DNA of 64,000 nucleotides from UBA7672 sp035995285 (GTDB lineage Bacteria > Pseudomonadota > Alphaproteobacteria > Caulobacterales > Hyphomonadaceae), in the NCBI GenBank assembly GCA_035995285.1, contig DASYKO010000118.1, positions 23,869 through 87,868 of the forward strand, read 5' to 3'. Positions 17,275-25,284 of the stretch are shown here, piece by piece. A model generated the notes under the pieces. That model saw only the letters and a list, made by a program, of their open reading frames with translations. It searched no databases and was not told where the DNA came from. The position numbers and the translations under genes are program-made. How positions within the stretch are numbered: the stretch's first letter is position 1; each line of letters opens with the position of its first letter.

Positions 17275-17541
17275 CTTTGTGTCCTTGGTGCATCACTTGG
17301 CCTGCCGTGCCGACACGTTGCGCTGAAGCCTTGGCGAAGGCGGAAGTTCCGGAGGAGCGTAGGCAGGTGGTCTTGGTGAGAACGCCTGGGCGGTGGGCGT
17401 GGTGGGACAAGTTTTCAACACGAAGACACCAAGGGAGACACAAAGACACGAAGTTCCCCTCAGTCGCGTGAGGCGCAGTGCGGGGCGTTCGGAGGATTCA
17501 AACACCAAGGTCACCAAGGATGCACCAAGAACACCAAGTTC
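17275..17541. repeat. Degenerate CACCAAG/CACGAAG repeat cluster with inverted copy
   Basis: From about 17416 to 17541 units such as ACACCAAGGG, ACACAAAG, ACACGAAG and CACCAAGG recur with 7-10-base spacing. At 17275-17290 CTTTGTGTCCTTGGTG is the reverse complement of the same unit. Such arrays are scattered between genes in many bacterial genomes and are not translated; their origin is unclear. Confidence 0.65.
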
Positions 17542-17579
17542 CCTCATCCGCGCTGGTTGAGGTTTTGCGCCGACAGCGC

Positions 17580-17675
17580 CAAGGGAGCGCCGGGCGCCTG
17601 CCCGGCTCTTTGGTGCGACGAGTGACGGCGTATGTGTTGAAGCGCTGGCCGGGCGGGCGCCCGGCGTTCCCTTTG
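17580..17675. repeat. 27-28-bp imperfect inverted repeat pair
   Basis: The left arm (17580-17606) begins CAAGGGAGCGCCGGGCGCC. The right arm (17648-17675) is its reverse complement with about three differences and one extra base. The 41-bp spacer has no features. Each arm also contains a small GCCGGGCGCC palindrome. Confidence 0.65.
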
Positions 17676-17729
17676 CGCGGGCGGCGCTTCGGCTGTGAGG
17701 TTGTGGTTGTTGCTCGGCTGGCGGCTGCC

Positions 17730-17790
17730 CCCTCCGTCTCGCACGCTCCGCGTGCGATCCACCTCCCCCACGCTTTGCGCGAGGGAGGAA
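17730..17790. repeat. GC-rich palindromic intergenic element (REP-like)
   Basis: Two hairpins in tandem: CGCACGC-TCC-GCGTGCG (17740-17756) and CCTCCC ... GGGAGG (17762-17788). The general form (CCTCCGTCTCGC..., CACCTCCCCC...GGGAGG) is one I know as a frequent intergenic repeat in Caulobacterales genomes. It lies immediately after the stop of the minus-strand subunit-3 gene and may serve as its 3' end. Confidence 0.6.
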
Positions 17791-17797
17791 AAGAGCG

Positions 17798-18526
17798 CTA
17801 CAGCTTTCCGTTGTCCGGGAAGACGAGTTTGAGGCCCATGGTGTCGAGGACGCCGCGGATGTGGTCGATGGCTTCGGGGGTCGGGCCGGGATAGGGGCCG
17901 GTGGTGAAGGGGTTGTTGCCGGGATAGCCGATCTGCGTCCAGCCCTCTGGGGTCGTGTAGTAGGCGCCGAGGGTGAGCGAGCGCATGCGGGTGAAGAATT
18001 CAGCCGGCTTTTCGAGGCCCGGCTTCACCTTGTCCTTGAAGGCGATGTCGTCGGCGATCGATTTCTGGATCTCGGGCGCGGCCTTGTCGAAGGTGGTCTT
18101 GCCGCGCGTGTTTGCTTCGGTGTCGAGCCAGGCGAGGCCGGGGATGATGAGTTTGCGCTGGGCCTGTTGGTCGGGATAGGGCGCGCTGACCCATTCATCG
18201 ACGAAGGCCTGGACGCCGACCTGGGAGGCGGAGGGCGCTTCGCCATCGGCGGGGAGGATGAGATCGGCAAGAGCGGCGGTGGTGGCGAGTTCCTGCTTCG
18301 TCAGCGTGAGCGGCCACGGGACTTTCGGCGCGGCGAGGTTTGGATCCTTGCCATATCCCTTGGCGGTGATGGGCGGAGGTTCGGGCCAGGCGAGGCCGGA
18401 GAATTTCTCTCCGCAGGCCGCCAGTTGCCCGGCGGCGGTTGCGGCCGCGAGCCAGCGCAGGGTGGTGCGGCGGTCGACCGAGACGAGGTGGGCGTTGCGG
18501 ATGGTGGTGTTGATCAGGTTTGCCAT
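17798..18526 (-). CDS. Gluconate 2-dehydrogenase subunit 3 family Tat lipoprotein (242 aa)
   Basis: The small subunit paired with the upstream minus-strand GMC enzyme, 11 bases away. A Tat-type signal (VDRRTTLRWLAAATAAG) ends in lipobox LAAC at about residue 38. The mature region has the family features LTLTKQELATTAALADLILP and a C-terminal GYPGNNPFTTGPYPGPTPEA segment, where the LacC-type Gly/Pro region lies. At 242 residues it is larger than the first subunit-3 protein in the window and only weakly similar to it, so the two dehydrogenase complexes are paralogues rather than a recent duplication. Confidence 0.9.
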   Translation of the reverse strand: MANLINTTIRNAHLVSVDRRTTLRWLAAATAAGQLAACGEKFSGLAWPEPPPITAKGYGKDPNLAAPKVPWPLTLTKQELATTAALADLILPADGEAPSASQVGVQAFVDEWVSAPYPDQQAQRKLIIPGLAWLDTEANTRGKTTFDKAAPEIQKSIADDIAFKDKVKPGLEKPAEFFTRMRSLTLGAYYTTPEGWTQIGYPGNNPFTTGPYPGPTPEAIDHIRGVLDTMGLKLVFPDNGKL

Positions 18527-18537
18527 GTTCCCCTCCC

Positions 18538-20214
18538 CTACAATTCGCCGGACTTGAGACGGCTGGCGATCTGTTCGGAGTTTCGCATCGCCATCGTCAG
18601 GATCGTGATCGTCGGGTTCTTGTGCGCCTTGGAGGCGAAGACGGAGCCGTCCGTCAGGTAGAGGTTATCGACGTCCCAGGTCTTGCCATAGGAGTTGGCG
18701 ACGCTGTCCTTGGCATCCGAGCCCATGCGGCATGTGCCGACTTCGTGGATGATTTCGCCGCCGGTGGAGATGGCGTCTTTCGGCGCGCGGATGTCTGACG
18801 TGATCGTGCCGCCCAGCTTGTCGACGAGGGACTTCACGGCGTTCTGGAAGTGGGTGACCTGGTTGAGTTCGTGCTCGGACCATTCCCAGTTGAAGCGCGC
18901 GACGGGGATGCCGTACTTGTCCTTCTTCTCCGGGTCGATCTCCATGTAGCACTTGGCGTTGGGGATCATTTCGCCGCGCTGGGTGAAGCCGAAGCGGGCG
19001 CCGTATTTCTTCTTCACCTCGCCGCGCAAGCTCGAGCCATAGCCGTCATAGCCGCCGAAGCCGCCTATGCCGGGCTCGCCGAAGCCGCCGCCGATTTCCA
19101 TGTGATAGCCGCGCGTGAAGGTCGTCTTGCCCTCGGCGACGTTCTTGTAGTCCCAGAAGGGGATGTAGGCGTGCAGGCCCATGGCGCCGTCTTCGTTGTA
19201 GATCGGCCGGCCTTCGAGTTGCGGGAAGTAAGCCGAGAGGCTGGAGCCGACCGTGTCCATCAGGTTGCGGCCGACCTGACCGCTGGAGTTCGCGAGACCT
19301 TCGGGGCGGCCATTGGGTTTTGAGTTGAGCAGCATGCGGGCGGTCTCGCCCGTGGAGGCGGCGAGGACGACGACGCGGCCTTTTGCTTCGCGGTGCGCGC
19401 CGCTGGCCTTGTCGATGTAGCGCACGCCCGTGGCCTTGCCGGTTGGGCCGAGGATGACTTCGTAGACCATCGCGCCGGTCTGGATGGTGAGCTTGCCGGT
19501 CGCCATTGCCCACGGGATCAGCGAGGTGGTGGTCTGGAAGGCTGCCCCGATGCCGCAGCCACGGCCGCAGGGGGAGGCCCAGTAGCAGGCCTTGCGGTTG
19601 TCCATGTCCTTGGTGAGCACTGCCCGGCGTGCGGGGACGACGGGGATGCCGAGAGCGTCGCCGCCGGCTTTGACGAACAGTTCGGGCACGCGGAATTTCG
19701 GCGGGGTGTGGAGGACGCCGGGTGAAGCTTTCGGATGGTTCTCGAGGCCGAGATTGTTGCCGTAGACGCCGACGAGCTTTTCCGTCTTGTCGTACCAGGG
19801 CGCCATGTCTTCGTAGGAGACGGGCCAGTCGACGCCGTGGCCGTCGCGCGTGTGGGGCTTGAAGTCGTAGGGGCCCATGCGGAAGGAATTGCGCGCCCAG
19901 TGATTGGTACGCCCGCCGAGCATGCGCGAGCGCCACCACATGAATTTGGAGCCCTCGGCGGAGGTGTAGGGTTCATCCGGAATGTTCCAGCCGCCATCGA
20001 TGGTGGCGTCGTAGTAGCCGAATTCCTTGTCGGGCGTGCCCTGGCCGCGGAGGGGCGCGTCGTGTGACAGGTTCAGCATGGCGGCTTCGGAGGGGTCGTA
20101 GTCCCTGCCCGCTTCGAGCATCAGGACGGATGCGCCTGCCTTGGTGAGCACATAGGCGGCCATTCCGCCGCCTGCGCCGGAGCCCACAACGACTGCGTCG
20201 TAATCATCCGCCAT
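18538..20214 (-). CDS. GMC-family FAD oxidoreductase, glucoside dehydrogenase-like (558 aa)
   Basis: The second GMC flavoenzyme of the window. The FAD motif is VVGSGAGGGMAAYVL near residue 9. The catalytic pair is His490 (IIHEVGTCRMG) and Asn533 (AHKNPTITIL). A cysteine cluster, CYWASPCGRGCGIGAA, lies in the same place as in the first enzyme and suggests an iron-sulfur cluster. There is no signal peptide; export with the Tat-tagged partner gene downstream is inferred. Oxidation of a sugar at C3 or another ring position is the family expectation. It is transcribed away from the damaged MFS gene, 157 bases upstream. Confidence 0.88.
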   Translation of the reverse strand: MADDYDAVVVGSGAGGGMAAYVLTKAGASVLMLEAGRDYDPSEAAMLNLSHDAPLRGQGTPDKEFGYYDATIDGGWNIPDEPYTSAEGSKFMWWRSRMLGGRTNHWARNSFRMGPYDFKPHTRDGHGVDWPVSYEDMAPWYDKTEKLVGVYGNNLGLENHPKASPGVLHTPPKFRVPELFVKAGGDALGIPVVPARRAVLTKDMDNRKACYWASPCGRGCGIGAAFQTTTSLIPWAMATGKLTIQTGAMVYEVILGPTGKATGVRYIDKASGAHREAKGRVVVLAASTGETARMLLNSKPNGRPEGLANSSGQVGRNLMDTVGSSLSAYFPQLEGRPIYNEDGAMGLHAYIPFWDYKNVAEGKTTFTRGYHMEIGGGFGEPGIGGFGGYDGYGSSLRGEVKKKYGARFGFTQRGEMIPNAKCYMEIDPEKKDKYGIPVARFNWEWSEHELNQVTHFQNAVKSLVDKLGGTITSDIRAPKDAISTGGEIIHEVGTCRMGSDAKDSVANSYGKTWDVDNLYLTDGSVFASKAHKNPTITILTMAMRNSEQIASRLKSGEL

Positions 20215-20371
20215 AGGCAGCCTCCCGGCCCGGTTTGTCCGGACTCATGCACAAATCAAACTGGGGGCAACTCAAACAGGCGCAGCGGCTGCCGTCGAGG
20301 GCGCCGTGAGGTAAACCTTTGTGACAGCTGCTGGAAAGTGGGCTGGCGGCAAGGTCAGGTGAGTACGGGCC

Positions 20372-21295
20372 CTAGTATTTCGCCTCGCGAATGTAGATCG
20401 GCCGCGCGATCAGGAAGAGGATGGCGCCGATCAGGCCAACGCTTTCCGCACAGATGAGGGCGATGCGCAGCCCATCCGCCGCGCCCCAGCCGGAGGCGGA
20501 GATCGTATCGCTGAGGAGGCCGACGGCGATCGGGCCTATGCCGAGGCCCAGCACGGCGATGACGAACACCAGGATCGCCGACGTGGTCGGCCGGATTTCG
20601 GGACGCACGAGGGCATAGACGCTGCTCAGGGCGGGGCCGTGGGCTGCCGAGCGGATGACGTTGAGGACGCATACGAGAAGCAGAGCCGCCATGACGTTCG
20701 GCGCGAGCAGGGCTGCAACGGCGATCGGCAGGGAGACGAGCTTCGCCACTGCGGGGATGATCATATAGACGCCGTATCCGCCTCGCTTCGCCATCGTGTC
20801 GGCAAGCCAGCCGCCGAGCAGCGTGCCGATGATGCCCATGATGCCGGTTGTCAGCCCCAGCGCGATGCCGACGAAGCCCACCGGCGTCGTGATGCCCATG
20901 ACGCCGCCGAAGGTCGACGCCAGCTGTTTCAGTTCCTCGGGATGCACGCGGAGCATGAAGGCGGCGAAGAAGGCGGAGTGGACGAAGTTCACGAGGCCCC
21001 CCGTGGCGGATACAACGGTGATGAGAGGAAAGCTCTTGCTCGACGCCAGCTCGCGCAGGGTCGCGACGGCGCCGAGTTGCCAGTCATTGAGCTTGAGATC
21101 GAGGCGGATCGGCTCGGCCAGGATATTGATGACCTGCCGGTCGAGATAGTTGATCGTGTTGATGAGCAGCAGGACGCCGAGGAAATATCCCTCACGCCCG
21201 CTGAAGGCCGAAGCACGGCTGCCCGCCAGATTCGGCGTCACTGATCCTCTCCCCGCGTCGGACCGATCTTCGCCCAACAAGCGATGGCTTTGCAC
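20372..21295 (-). pseudogene. MFS transporter (spinster-like) with in-frame internal deletion (307 aa)
   Basis: The frame is intact, but the protein lacks a large internal block. Residues 37-75 match the start of spinster-type MFS proteins: helix 1 with NTINYLDRQVINILAEPIR, then LNDWQLGAV at the entry to helix 2. At about residue 78 (near base 21064) the sequence jumps to TLRELASSKSFPLITVVSATG, which corresponds to the central loop and helix 7, and continues normally through helices 7-12 (LLGGWLADTMAKRGG, GLGIGPIAVGLLSDT). Helices 2-6, roughly 130-150 residues, are missing, and family members are usually 420-450 residues. The product is unlikely to transport. It may be a recent deletion, since the rest is undamaged. 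Confidence 0.8.
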
Positions 21296-21430
21296 CAGTC
21301 AGCCCTGACCACTATCTCTTAGGGGAAGGAAATCGCGAAGAACAGCCGCACCGCCTGAGCCTAATCCGAAATTGATCGGGCGTGCTAATGTGCTAGAGCC
21401 GGATGTGTAATCACGGTTTCGAGGTAGTGC

Positions 21431-22096
21431 GTGCCGCAAAAGGCGACCAAGGTTCTGGCCGGCGGCCCCAAGAAGCCGCAGCGCATTCCCAACGTGGAGC
21501 GCACCGCGACAACGCGCGGCAAGCTGCTCAACGCCACCATCGATTGCCTGGCCGAGCTTGGCTATCACCAGACCTCGACTGTGGTGGTGACCGAGCGGGC
21601 GAAGGTGAGCCGCGGCGCGATGCTGCACCACTTCCCGACCAAGGCGGATCTGATGATGGCCGCTTCCGAGCACATAGTTGAGTTGAGACGCGGACTACAC
21701 GACGATCGCCTGCCCCGAATGAAAGACGACCGCGACCGCTTCCTTCACCTGATCGACGTGCTTTGGGAGGCGTTCGATACGCCGTCTGGCATTGCCCGCG
21801 TCGAGATCATGCTCGGCTCGCGCTGCGATCCCGAACTCGGGCCGCGCTTTCGCAAGCTGAACGATGAACTCGAGCTGCGTCACAAGGAGCGCGTCTGGCA
21901 AAGGGCGCAGAGTATCGGCGTAAAGGATCGCAAGACGATCCACGCTTTCGTGCAGCTCTATGCGGCGGCGGTGCGTGGCCTCGCCATCGACCGGCTGTCG
22001 ACGGGATCGAAGACGGACATCAAGAGCGCCATTGCGCTGCTGAAGGAGTTTCAGCTGGGTATGCTGGAGAAGCTCCTGGCCGACGCAAAGAAATAG
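21431..22096 (+). CDS. TetR/AcrR family transcriptional regulator (221 aa)
   Basis: A dimeric ligand-responsive DNA-binding protein. After a basic N-terminal tail, the helix-turn-helix domain spans about residues 25-72, with LLNATIDCLAELGYHQTST and the recognition-helix region VSRGAMLHHFPTKADLM. The rest is an all-helical ligand domain. It starts at GTG 21431. It is divergent from the damaged MFS gene with 135 bases between them, the usual arrangement when a TetR protein controls its neighbour. The natural ligand is unknown. Confidence 0.92.
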   Translation: MPQKATKVLAGGPKKPQRIPNVERTATTRGKLLNATIDCLAELGYHQTSTVVVTERAKVSRGAMLHHFPTKADLMMAASEHIVELRRGLHDDRLPRMKDDRDRFLHLIDVLWEAFDTPSGIARVEIMLGSRCDPELGPRFRKLNDELELRHKERVWQRAQSIGVKDRKTIHAFVQLYAAAVRGLAIDRLSTGSKTDIKSAIALLKEFQLGMLEKLLADAKK

Positions 22097-22201
22097 AGCG
22101 TCTGACAAACCGGCTGATCGGATTGCTTCCAGGGCACAGGGCCGGGGAGCCTGATTGCCGCTTCATCATGACTAGTCTACCCTGACTGTTAGCGGAGAAG
22201 C

Positions 22202-22354
22202 ATGTTCCGCACCGACGGCTTCACTTGGCCGACTTATACGGATGCGGGCGACGATGCCGCCCGCTTCGAGGAGAAGCCTAAGCTGGTGAAATCCAAGACG
22301 CTGCCGAGCGGAGCGCCTCCGGGCGCTCCGCGTGGCTCTATGGCGCCGAACTAG
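22202..22354 (+). CDS. Small orphan protein (50 aa)
   Basis: ATG 22202 follows GGAGA by four bases and opens a 50-codon frame. The product starts MFRTDGFTWPTYTDAGDDAA, is charged in the middle (RFEEKPKLVKSK), and ends with a Gly/Ala/Pro-rich tail. No signal peptide or helix bundle is visible and I know no matching family. A strong intrinsic terminator begins 21 bases after the stop, so a short independent transcript is likely. Confidence 0.6.
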   Translation: MFRTDGFTWPTYTDAGDDAARFEEKPKLVKSKTLPSGAPPGAPRGSMAPN

Positions 22355-22375
22355 ATTCCCTATCGGGTTGATGCC

Positions 22376-22410
22376 GCGGCGGCGCGAGAAATTGCGCCGC
22401 CGCCTGTTTT
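22376..22410 (+). terminator. Strong intrinsic terminator
   Basis: A perfect 10-bp GC stem (GCGGCGGCGC / GCGCCGCCGC) with an 8-base loop is followed by CTGTTTT. It ends the small-protein transcript that starts near 22200. Confidence 0.85.
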
Positions 22411-22502
22411 CCGGGGCTGTCCAAAAAATCACGCACCGCTCTCACGCTTGCGAAGAGAGTCGAGGTGGCGCTGATCCCTACATGTGTTAGGCGTGCCTCG
22501 CC

Positions 22503-23219
22503 ATGAAGAAACGCCGGCCGCCCGAACCCCCTTCCGACCTGCCCGTCGGCACAAAGGAAGGACGCCTGTCTGCTCACGCCAACCCTGCCCTGCAGCGGCG
22601 GAGCATGCGTTCGGTCGAGAAGCTCATGACGGCCGCGGAGGCCGTGCTGGGCCGCGAGGGATGGGCCGCTTTCACGATCAACGCAGTCGCGGCCGAAGCC
22701 GGCATTTCAGTCGGCGGCATCTACCGCCGCTTCGCCAGCAAGGAACAGCTGCTGCGCGCCATCAAGGACCAGGTGCTCGACCGGGCAGACGCCGACCACA
22801 AAGAGATTGCCGCCACCTCGAAGGCGAAGAGCCTTGATGATGCGATCGCGCACTATGTCTCGCGCCGGATCGCTTCGCTGCGCAGCTATTCCGGCATCAT
22901 GCGGCAGATCTTCGAAGGCCAGCAGCGCGACCTGGTGATGGAAGAGCGCGGGCGCCAGTCGATCAATGTCGGCATCCGGGTGTTCCGCTCCGTGATCTCT
23001 CCCTTCCGGTCCGAGATCGGGCATCCCGACCCCGAACTGGCGATCGATGCGGCGTTCTACATGATCGTCGGCATCGTGATGCGCCGCGTGCGCTCGCCGA
23101 TCAGCGATCTCTCCTTCGATCACATCGACTGGAGCGTGCTGGAGAGCGAAATGACGCTTGCGATCACGCTCTACCTGAAGGCTACGCGCCCGGTGAAGAA
23201 GTCTCAGGCGCGGAAGTAG
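22503..23219 (+). CDS. TetR/AcrR family transcriptional regulator (238 aa)
   Basis: The second TetR protein. The helix-turn-helix spans about residues 40-88: KLMTAAEAVLGREGWAAFTI and the recognition region ISVGGIYRRFASKEQLL. The N-terminal tail is Pro/Lys/Arg rich. The C-terminal ligand domain contains the QRDLVMEERGRQ helix typical of this subgroup. It may act on the cytochrome genes that follow on the same strand after 235 bases, but no operator is evident. It lies just past the terminator of the small orphan gene. Confidence 0.92.
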   Translation: MKKRRPPEPPSDLPVGTKEGRLSAHANPALQRRSMRSVEKLMTAAEAVLGREGWAAFTINAVAAEAGISVGGIYRRFASKEQLLRAIKDQVLDRADADHKEIAATSKAKSLDDAIAHYVSRRIASLRSYSGIMRQIFEGQQRDLVMEERGRQSINVGIRVFRSVISPFRSEIGHPDPELAIDAAFYMIVGIVMRRVRSPISDLSFDHIDWSVLESEMTLAITLYLKATRPVKKSQARK

Positions 23220-23454
23220 GTCGACAAGACTGGCCGCCTTGCTCTCGACGCATGGCAAAGCGAGGCGACGCCCGGCAGGCCGCTCCGGCAGGTGATCGAG
23301 ACCATGCGCTGGCAGCCGGTAACTGCACCTGAGGAAAGCGGTTCTCGTTCTGCGTTCAAAGCCAATCAATCATACTGCACATTGACCGGTACAAATGAGA
23401 GGGTAAATTCGCATTCGCCAGCGGCCTTGTTCTCGCGCGGCCGGGGAAGAGTGG

Positions 23455-24057
23455 ATGACTGATTGGCCGGATGACGATCCAGCAATCCGCATGCGGCACG
23501 GGAGGCTGAAGATTCCGGGCTCCGACCGCGATGGCGGCTATGGCTGGATCTCGATCGCCCTGCACTGGCTGGCGGGCGTCGCGATCTTTGTTCTCCTGTT
23601 TGCGGGCGATTCCATCGGGACTGCAGGCGAGCCTGCCCGCCGCGTTCATACCACGATCGCCTCGTGTGCATGGCTGATGCTGGCGGCGCGCATTGTGTGG
23701 CGACTGGTGGAAGGCCATCCGCCTCCGGCGACGGGTCAGGGGCGCTTCTCGTATGGCGCAGGCGTTGCCGTGCACTATGCCCTGCTGGCCGGGATTGCCC
23801 TCATGCTTGTGTCGGGGCCAGTCGCCGGATGGTCTAGCGGCGGCGGGATCGAGGTGTTCGAGCTTCGGATTCCCGGCGCCGAGCCGCGCCTGCCTGAGCT
23901 CTACGCGTTCGCGCGCGAGGCGCACATCGTTGGCGCCGTCGTGCTGGCTGTGGGAACAACTGCGCACATCGCCGGTGTGCTGAAGCACATGTTCTTTGAC
24001 CGCGACAATCTTTTCGATCGCATCATGGTTCCGCCCAGGCGGCGGACTGAAACCTGA
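23455..24057 (+). CDS. Cytochrome b561-family diheme membrane protein (200 aa)
   Basis: A four-helix inner-membrane cytochrome b of the bacterial b561 type, which takes electrons from quinol. Candidate heme ligands are His37 (SIALHWLAG), His65 (RRVHTTIA), the His in VAVHYALLAG, and the paired histidines in AHIVGAVVLAVGTTAHIAG. The C-terminal LKHMFFDRDNLFDRIM is a common family ending. It precedes a cytochrome c lipoprotein gene by 27 bases, so a quinol-to-cytochrome-c electron path is suggested. Confidence 0.9.
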   Translation: MTDWPDDDPAIRMRHGRLKIPGSDRDGGYGWISIALHWLAGVAIFVLLFAGDSIGTAGEPARRVHTTIASCAWLMLAARIVWRLVEGHPPPATGQGRFSYGAGVAVHYALLAGIALMLVSGPVAGWSSGGGIEVFELRIPGAEPRLPELYAFAREAHIVGAVVLAVGTTAHIAGVLKHMFFDRDNLFDRIMVPPRRRTET

Positions 24058-24084
24058 TCCTGGGGACCGACTCTGGAGCTTTCC

Positions 24085-24594
24085 ATGCGCCTGATGATCC
24101 TTGCCGCCGCCGGTTGCCTCGCCGTCGGCCTTGCCGCCTGTGTCAAGTCTCCGGACGTCGTCGCGGCGAGCGATGACTCTACGCCGCCCTTCGTCAACGA
24201 ACTTGATGTTGGTGAGATCATGGTGCACGTGATGGATCCGCAGGCGCGCCAGTTCTGGGCGGGATGGGGCGAGGAGTATTCCGCTGCAGGCCGCATCGAT
24301 GTCTCCGCCAGGACGGATGAGGAGTGGAAGAAGGTCGAGGACGGCGCGATCGGCGTCGTGATGGGGGCCAACACGCTGACGCTTCCCGCCTATCGGCGCA
24401 AACCGGAAGACAAGTGGCTCAAGCTCGCGCGCGATGTCGCCGACCTCGCGATGCAGGGGCGCGACGGCGCCGAAAGGCAGGACAAGGCGGCAATGGAAAT
24501 CATCGGCGGCAAGCTCAATGTGGCGTGCGATGCCTGCCACAATACATTCCGGCCTGTTGCGGAAGAAAAGGCGGCGCGCCTGACGCGCCCGTAA
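24085..24594 (+). CDS. Monoheme cytochrome c lipoprotein, class II / c-prime-like (169 aa)
   Basis: A lipoprotein signal ends in LAAC at Cys19. The single heme-binding motif CDACH is at residues 148-152, close to the C-terminus and preceded by long helices, the layout of class II (cytochrome c-prime) four-helix bundles. It probably sits on the periplasmic face of the inner membrane and exchanges electrons with the b561 protein encoded just upstream. The distal ligand is not obvious. Confidence 0.85.
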   Translation: MRLMILAAAGCLAVGLAACVKSPDVVAASDDSTPPFVNELDVGEIMVHVMDPQARQFWAGWGEEYSAAGRIDVSARTDEEWKKVEDGAIGVVMGANTLTLPAYRRKPEDKWLKLARDVADLAMQGRDGAERQDKAAMEIIGGKLNVACDACHNTFRPVAEEKAARLTRP

Positions 24595-24634
24595 CGCCGC
24601 CAAGGACCTGAATTGCTCTGCTGCTGCGTCTGCG

Positions 24635-24659
24635 TACCAACGTAAGCGCTTGCCTGGTA
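24635..24659. promoter_or_regulatory. Inverted repeat with AAGCGCTT core, possible operator
   Basis: TACCA ... TGGTA arms flank a GTAAGCGCTTGC core, 40 bases past the cytochrome c stop and about 210 bases upstream of the DUF6152 start. AAGCGCTT cores are typical of LacI-family operators, and a hairpin in RNA is also possible. No regulator of that family is in the window. Confidence 0.3.
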
Positions 24660-24869
24660 AGGCATTTCTGGAAACGTCGGTTCCCTATCTTAGGTAGTCC
24701 ATACAGTTGTTTTCAGGCGCCTTTTTCATCATATGCGAATTATAGTTCCCCTTGACTCTGTATGTCGCTGTGCGATTTCTCGACTGCCGTTGCGGCGCCT
24801 GCCGCCGGTTCAAGAACATCGCCCGCGGCTCAGCAAACATGCGAGCCGCGAGCACTCGGGAGGAGAAGC

Positions 24870-25256
24870 ATGAAACGTTTGGTCGCTGGTATTGCAGCGC
24901 TCGCGGCGATCGCCGTCGCTGCGCCTGCATTCGCTCACCACGGACTCGCCAAGGAGTTCGACATGGAGAGGCGCGTGATCCTGAAGGGCAAGGTCACCAA
25001 GGTGTTCTGGCAGAACCCGCACATCTACTACAATCTCGAAGTGATGGAGAACGGGAAGCCGCGCACTTACAACATCGAGTCCGTTCCGGTCGCGATGGCG
25101 CGCGCTGCGGGTCTCACCGCGCAGCAGCTGCGTAATGACGGCAAGGATGTCGAGGTCGCTGTGCGTCCGGGTCTCAAGGATCCGAACGTGGCCTGGGGAC
25201 TGCTGCTGAAGTTCTCCGATGGCAAAGTGGTCTCTTTCGAAGGCTTCAAGGAATAG
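24870..25256 (+). CDS. DUF6152 family periplasmic protein (128 aa)
   Basis: A small exported beta-rich protein of unknown function. A Sec signal peptide ends at AFA, so the mature protein should begin with the pair His23-His24 (HHGLAKEFD). The conserved core is KGKVTKVFWQNPHIYYNLEV, as in other DUF6152 proteins. The ATG at 24870 has GGAGGAG just upstream; a longer frame lacks a signal peptide. A possible promoter with TTGACT lies about 120 bases upstream. It leads a set of four genes of unknown role. Confidence 0.85.
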   Translation: MKRLVAGIAALAAIAVAAPAFAHHGLAKEFDMERRVILKGKVTKVFWQNPHIYYNLEVMENGKPRTYNIESVPVAMARAAGLTAQQLRNDGKDVEVAVRPGLKDPNVAWGLLLKFSDGKVVSFEGFKE

Positions 25257-25284
25257 AGCGCGACAGCGCCTCACGGAGGAACAC

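Larger units (their letters stand above)
16660..17797. other. 1.1-kb non-coding repeat mosaic
   Basis: This lies between two convergent genes and has no credible gene. It contains a 14-bp inverted repeat pair, a short hairpin with the TTTTTC loop near 17030-17051, CACCAAG-type degenerate tandem repeats with an inverted partial copy, a 27-28-bp inverted repeat pair, and a GC-rich palindromic element at the right end. Short frames through it translate to low-complexity sequence on both strands. Confidence 0.7.

Noticed and set aside
17416..17541. A CRISPR array in the CACCAAG repeats
   Set aside because: Units are short, degenerate and nearly back to back, with no uniform spacers and no cas genes.
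16660..17797. An insertion sequence or transposase remnant
   Set aside because: No frame resembles a transposase and no target-site duplication is evident around the repeats.
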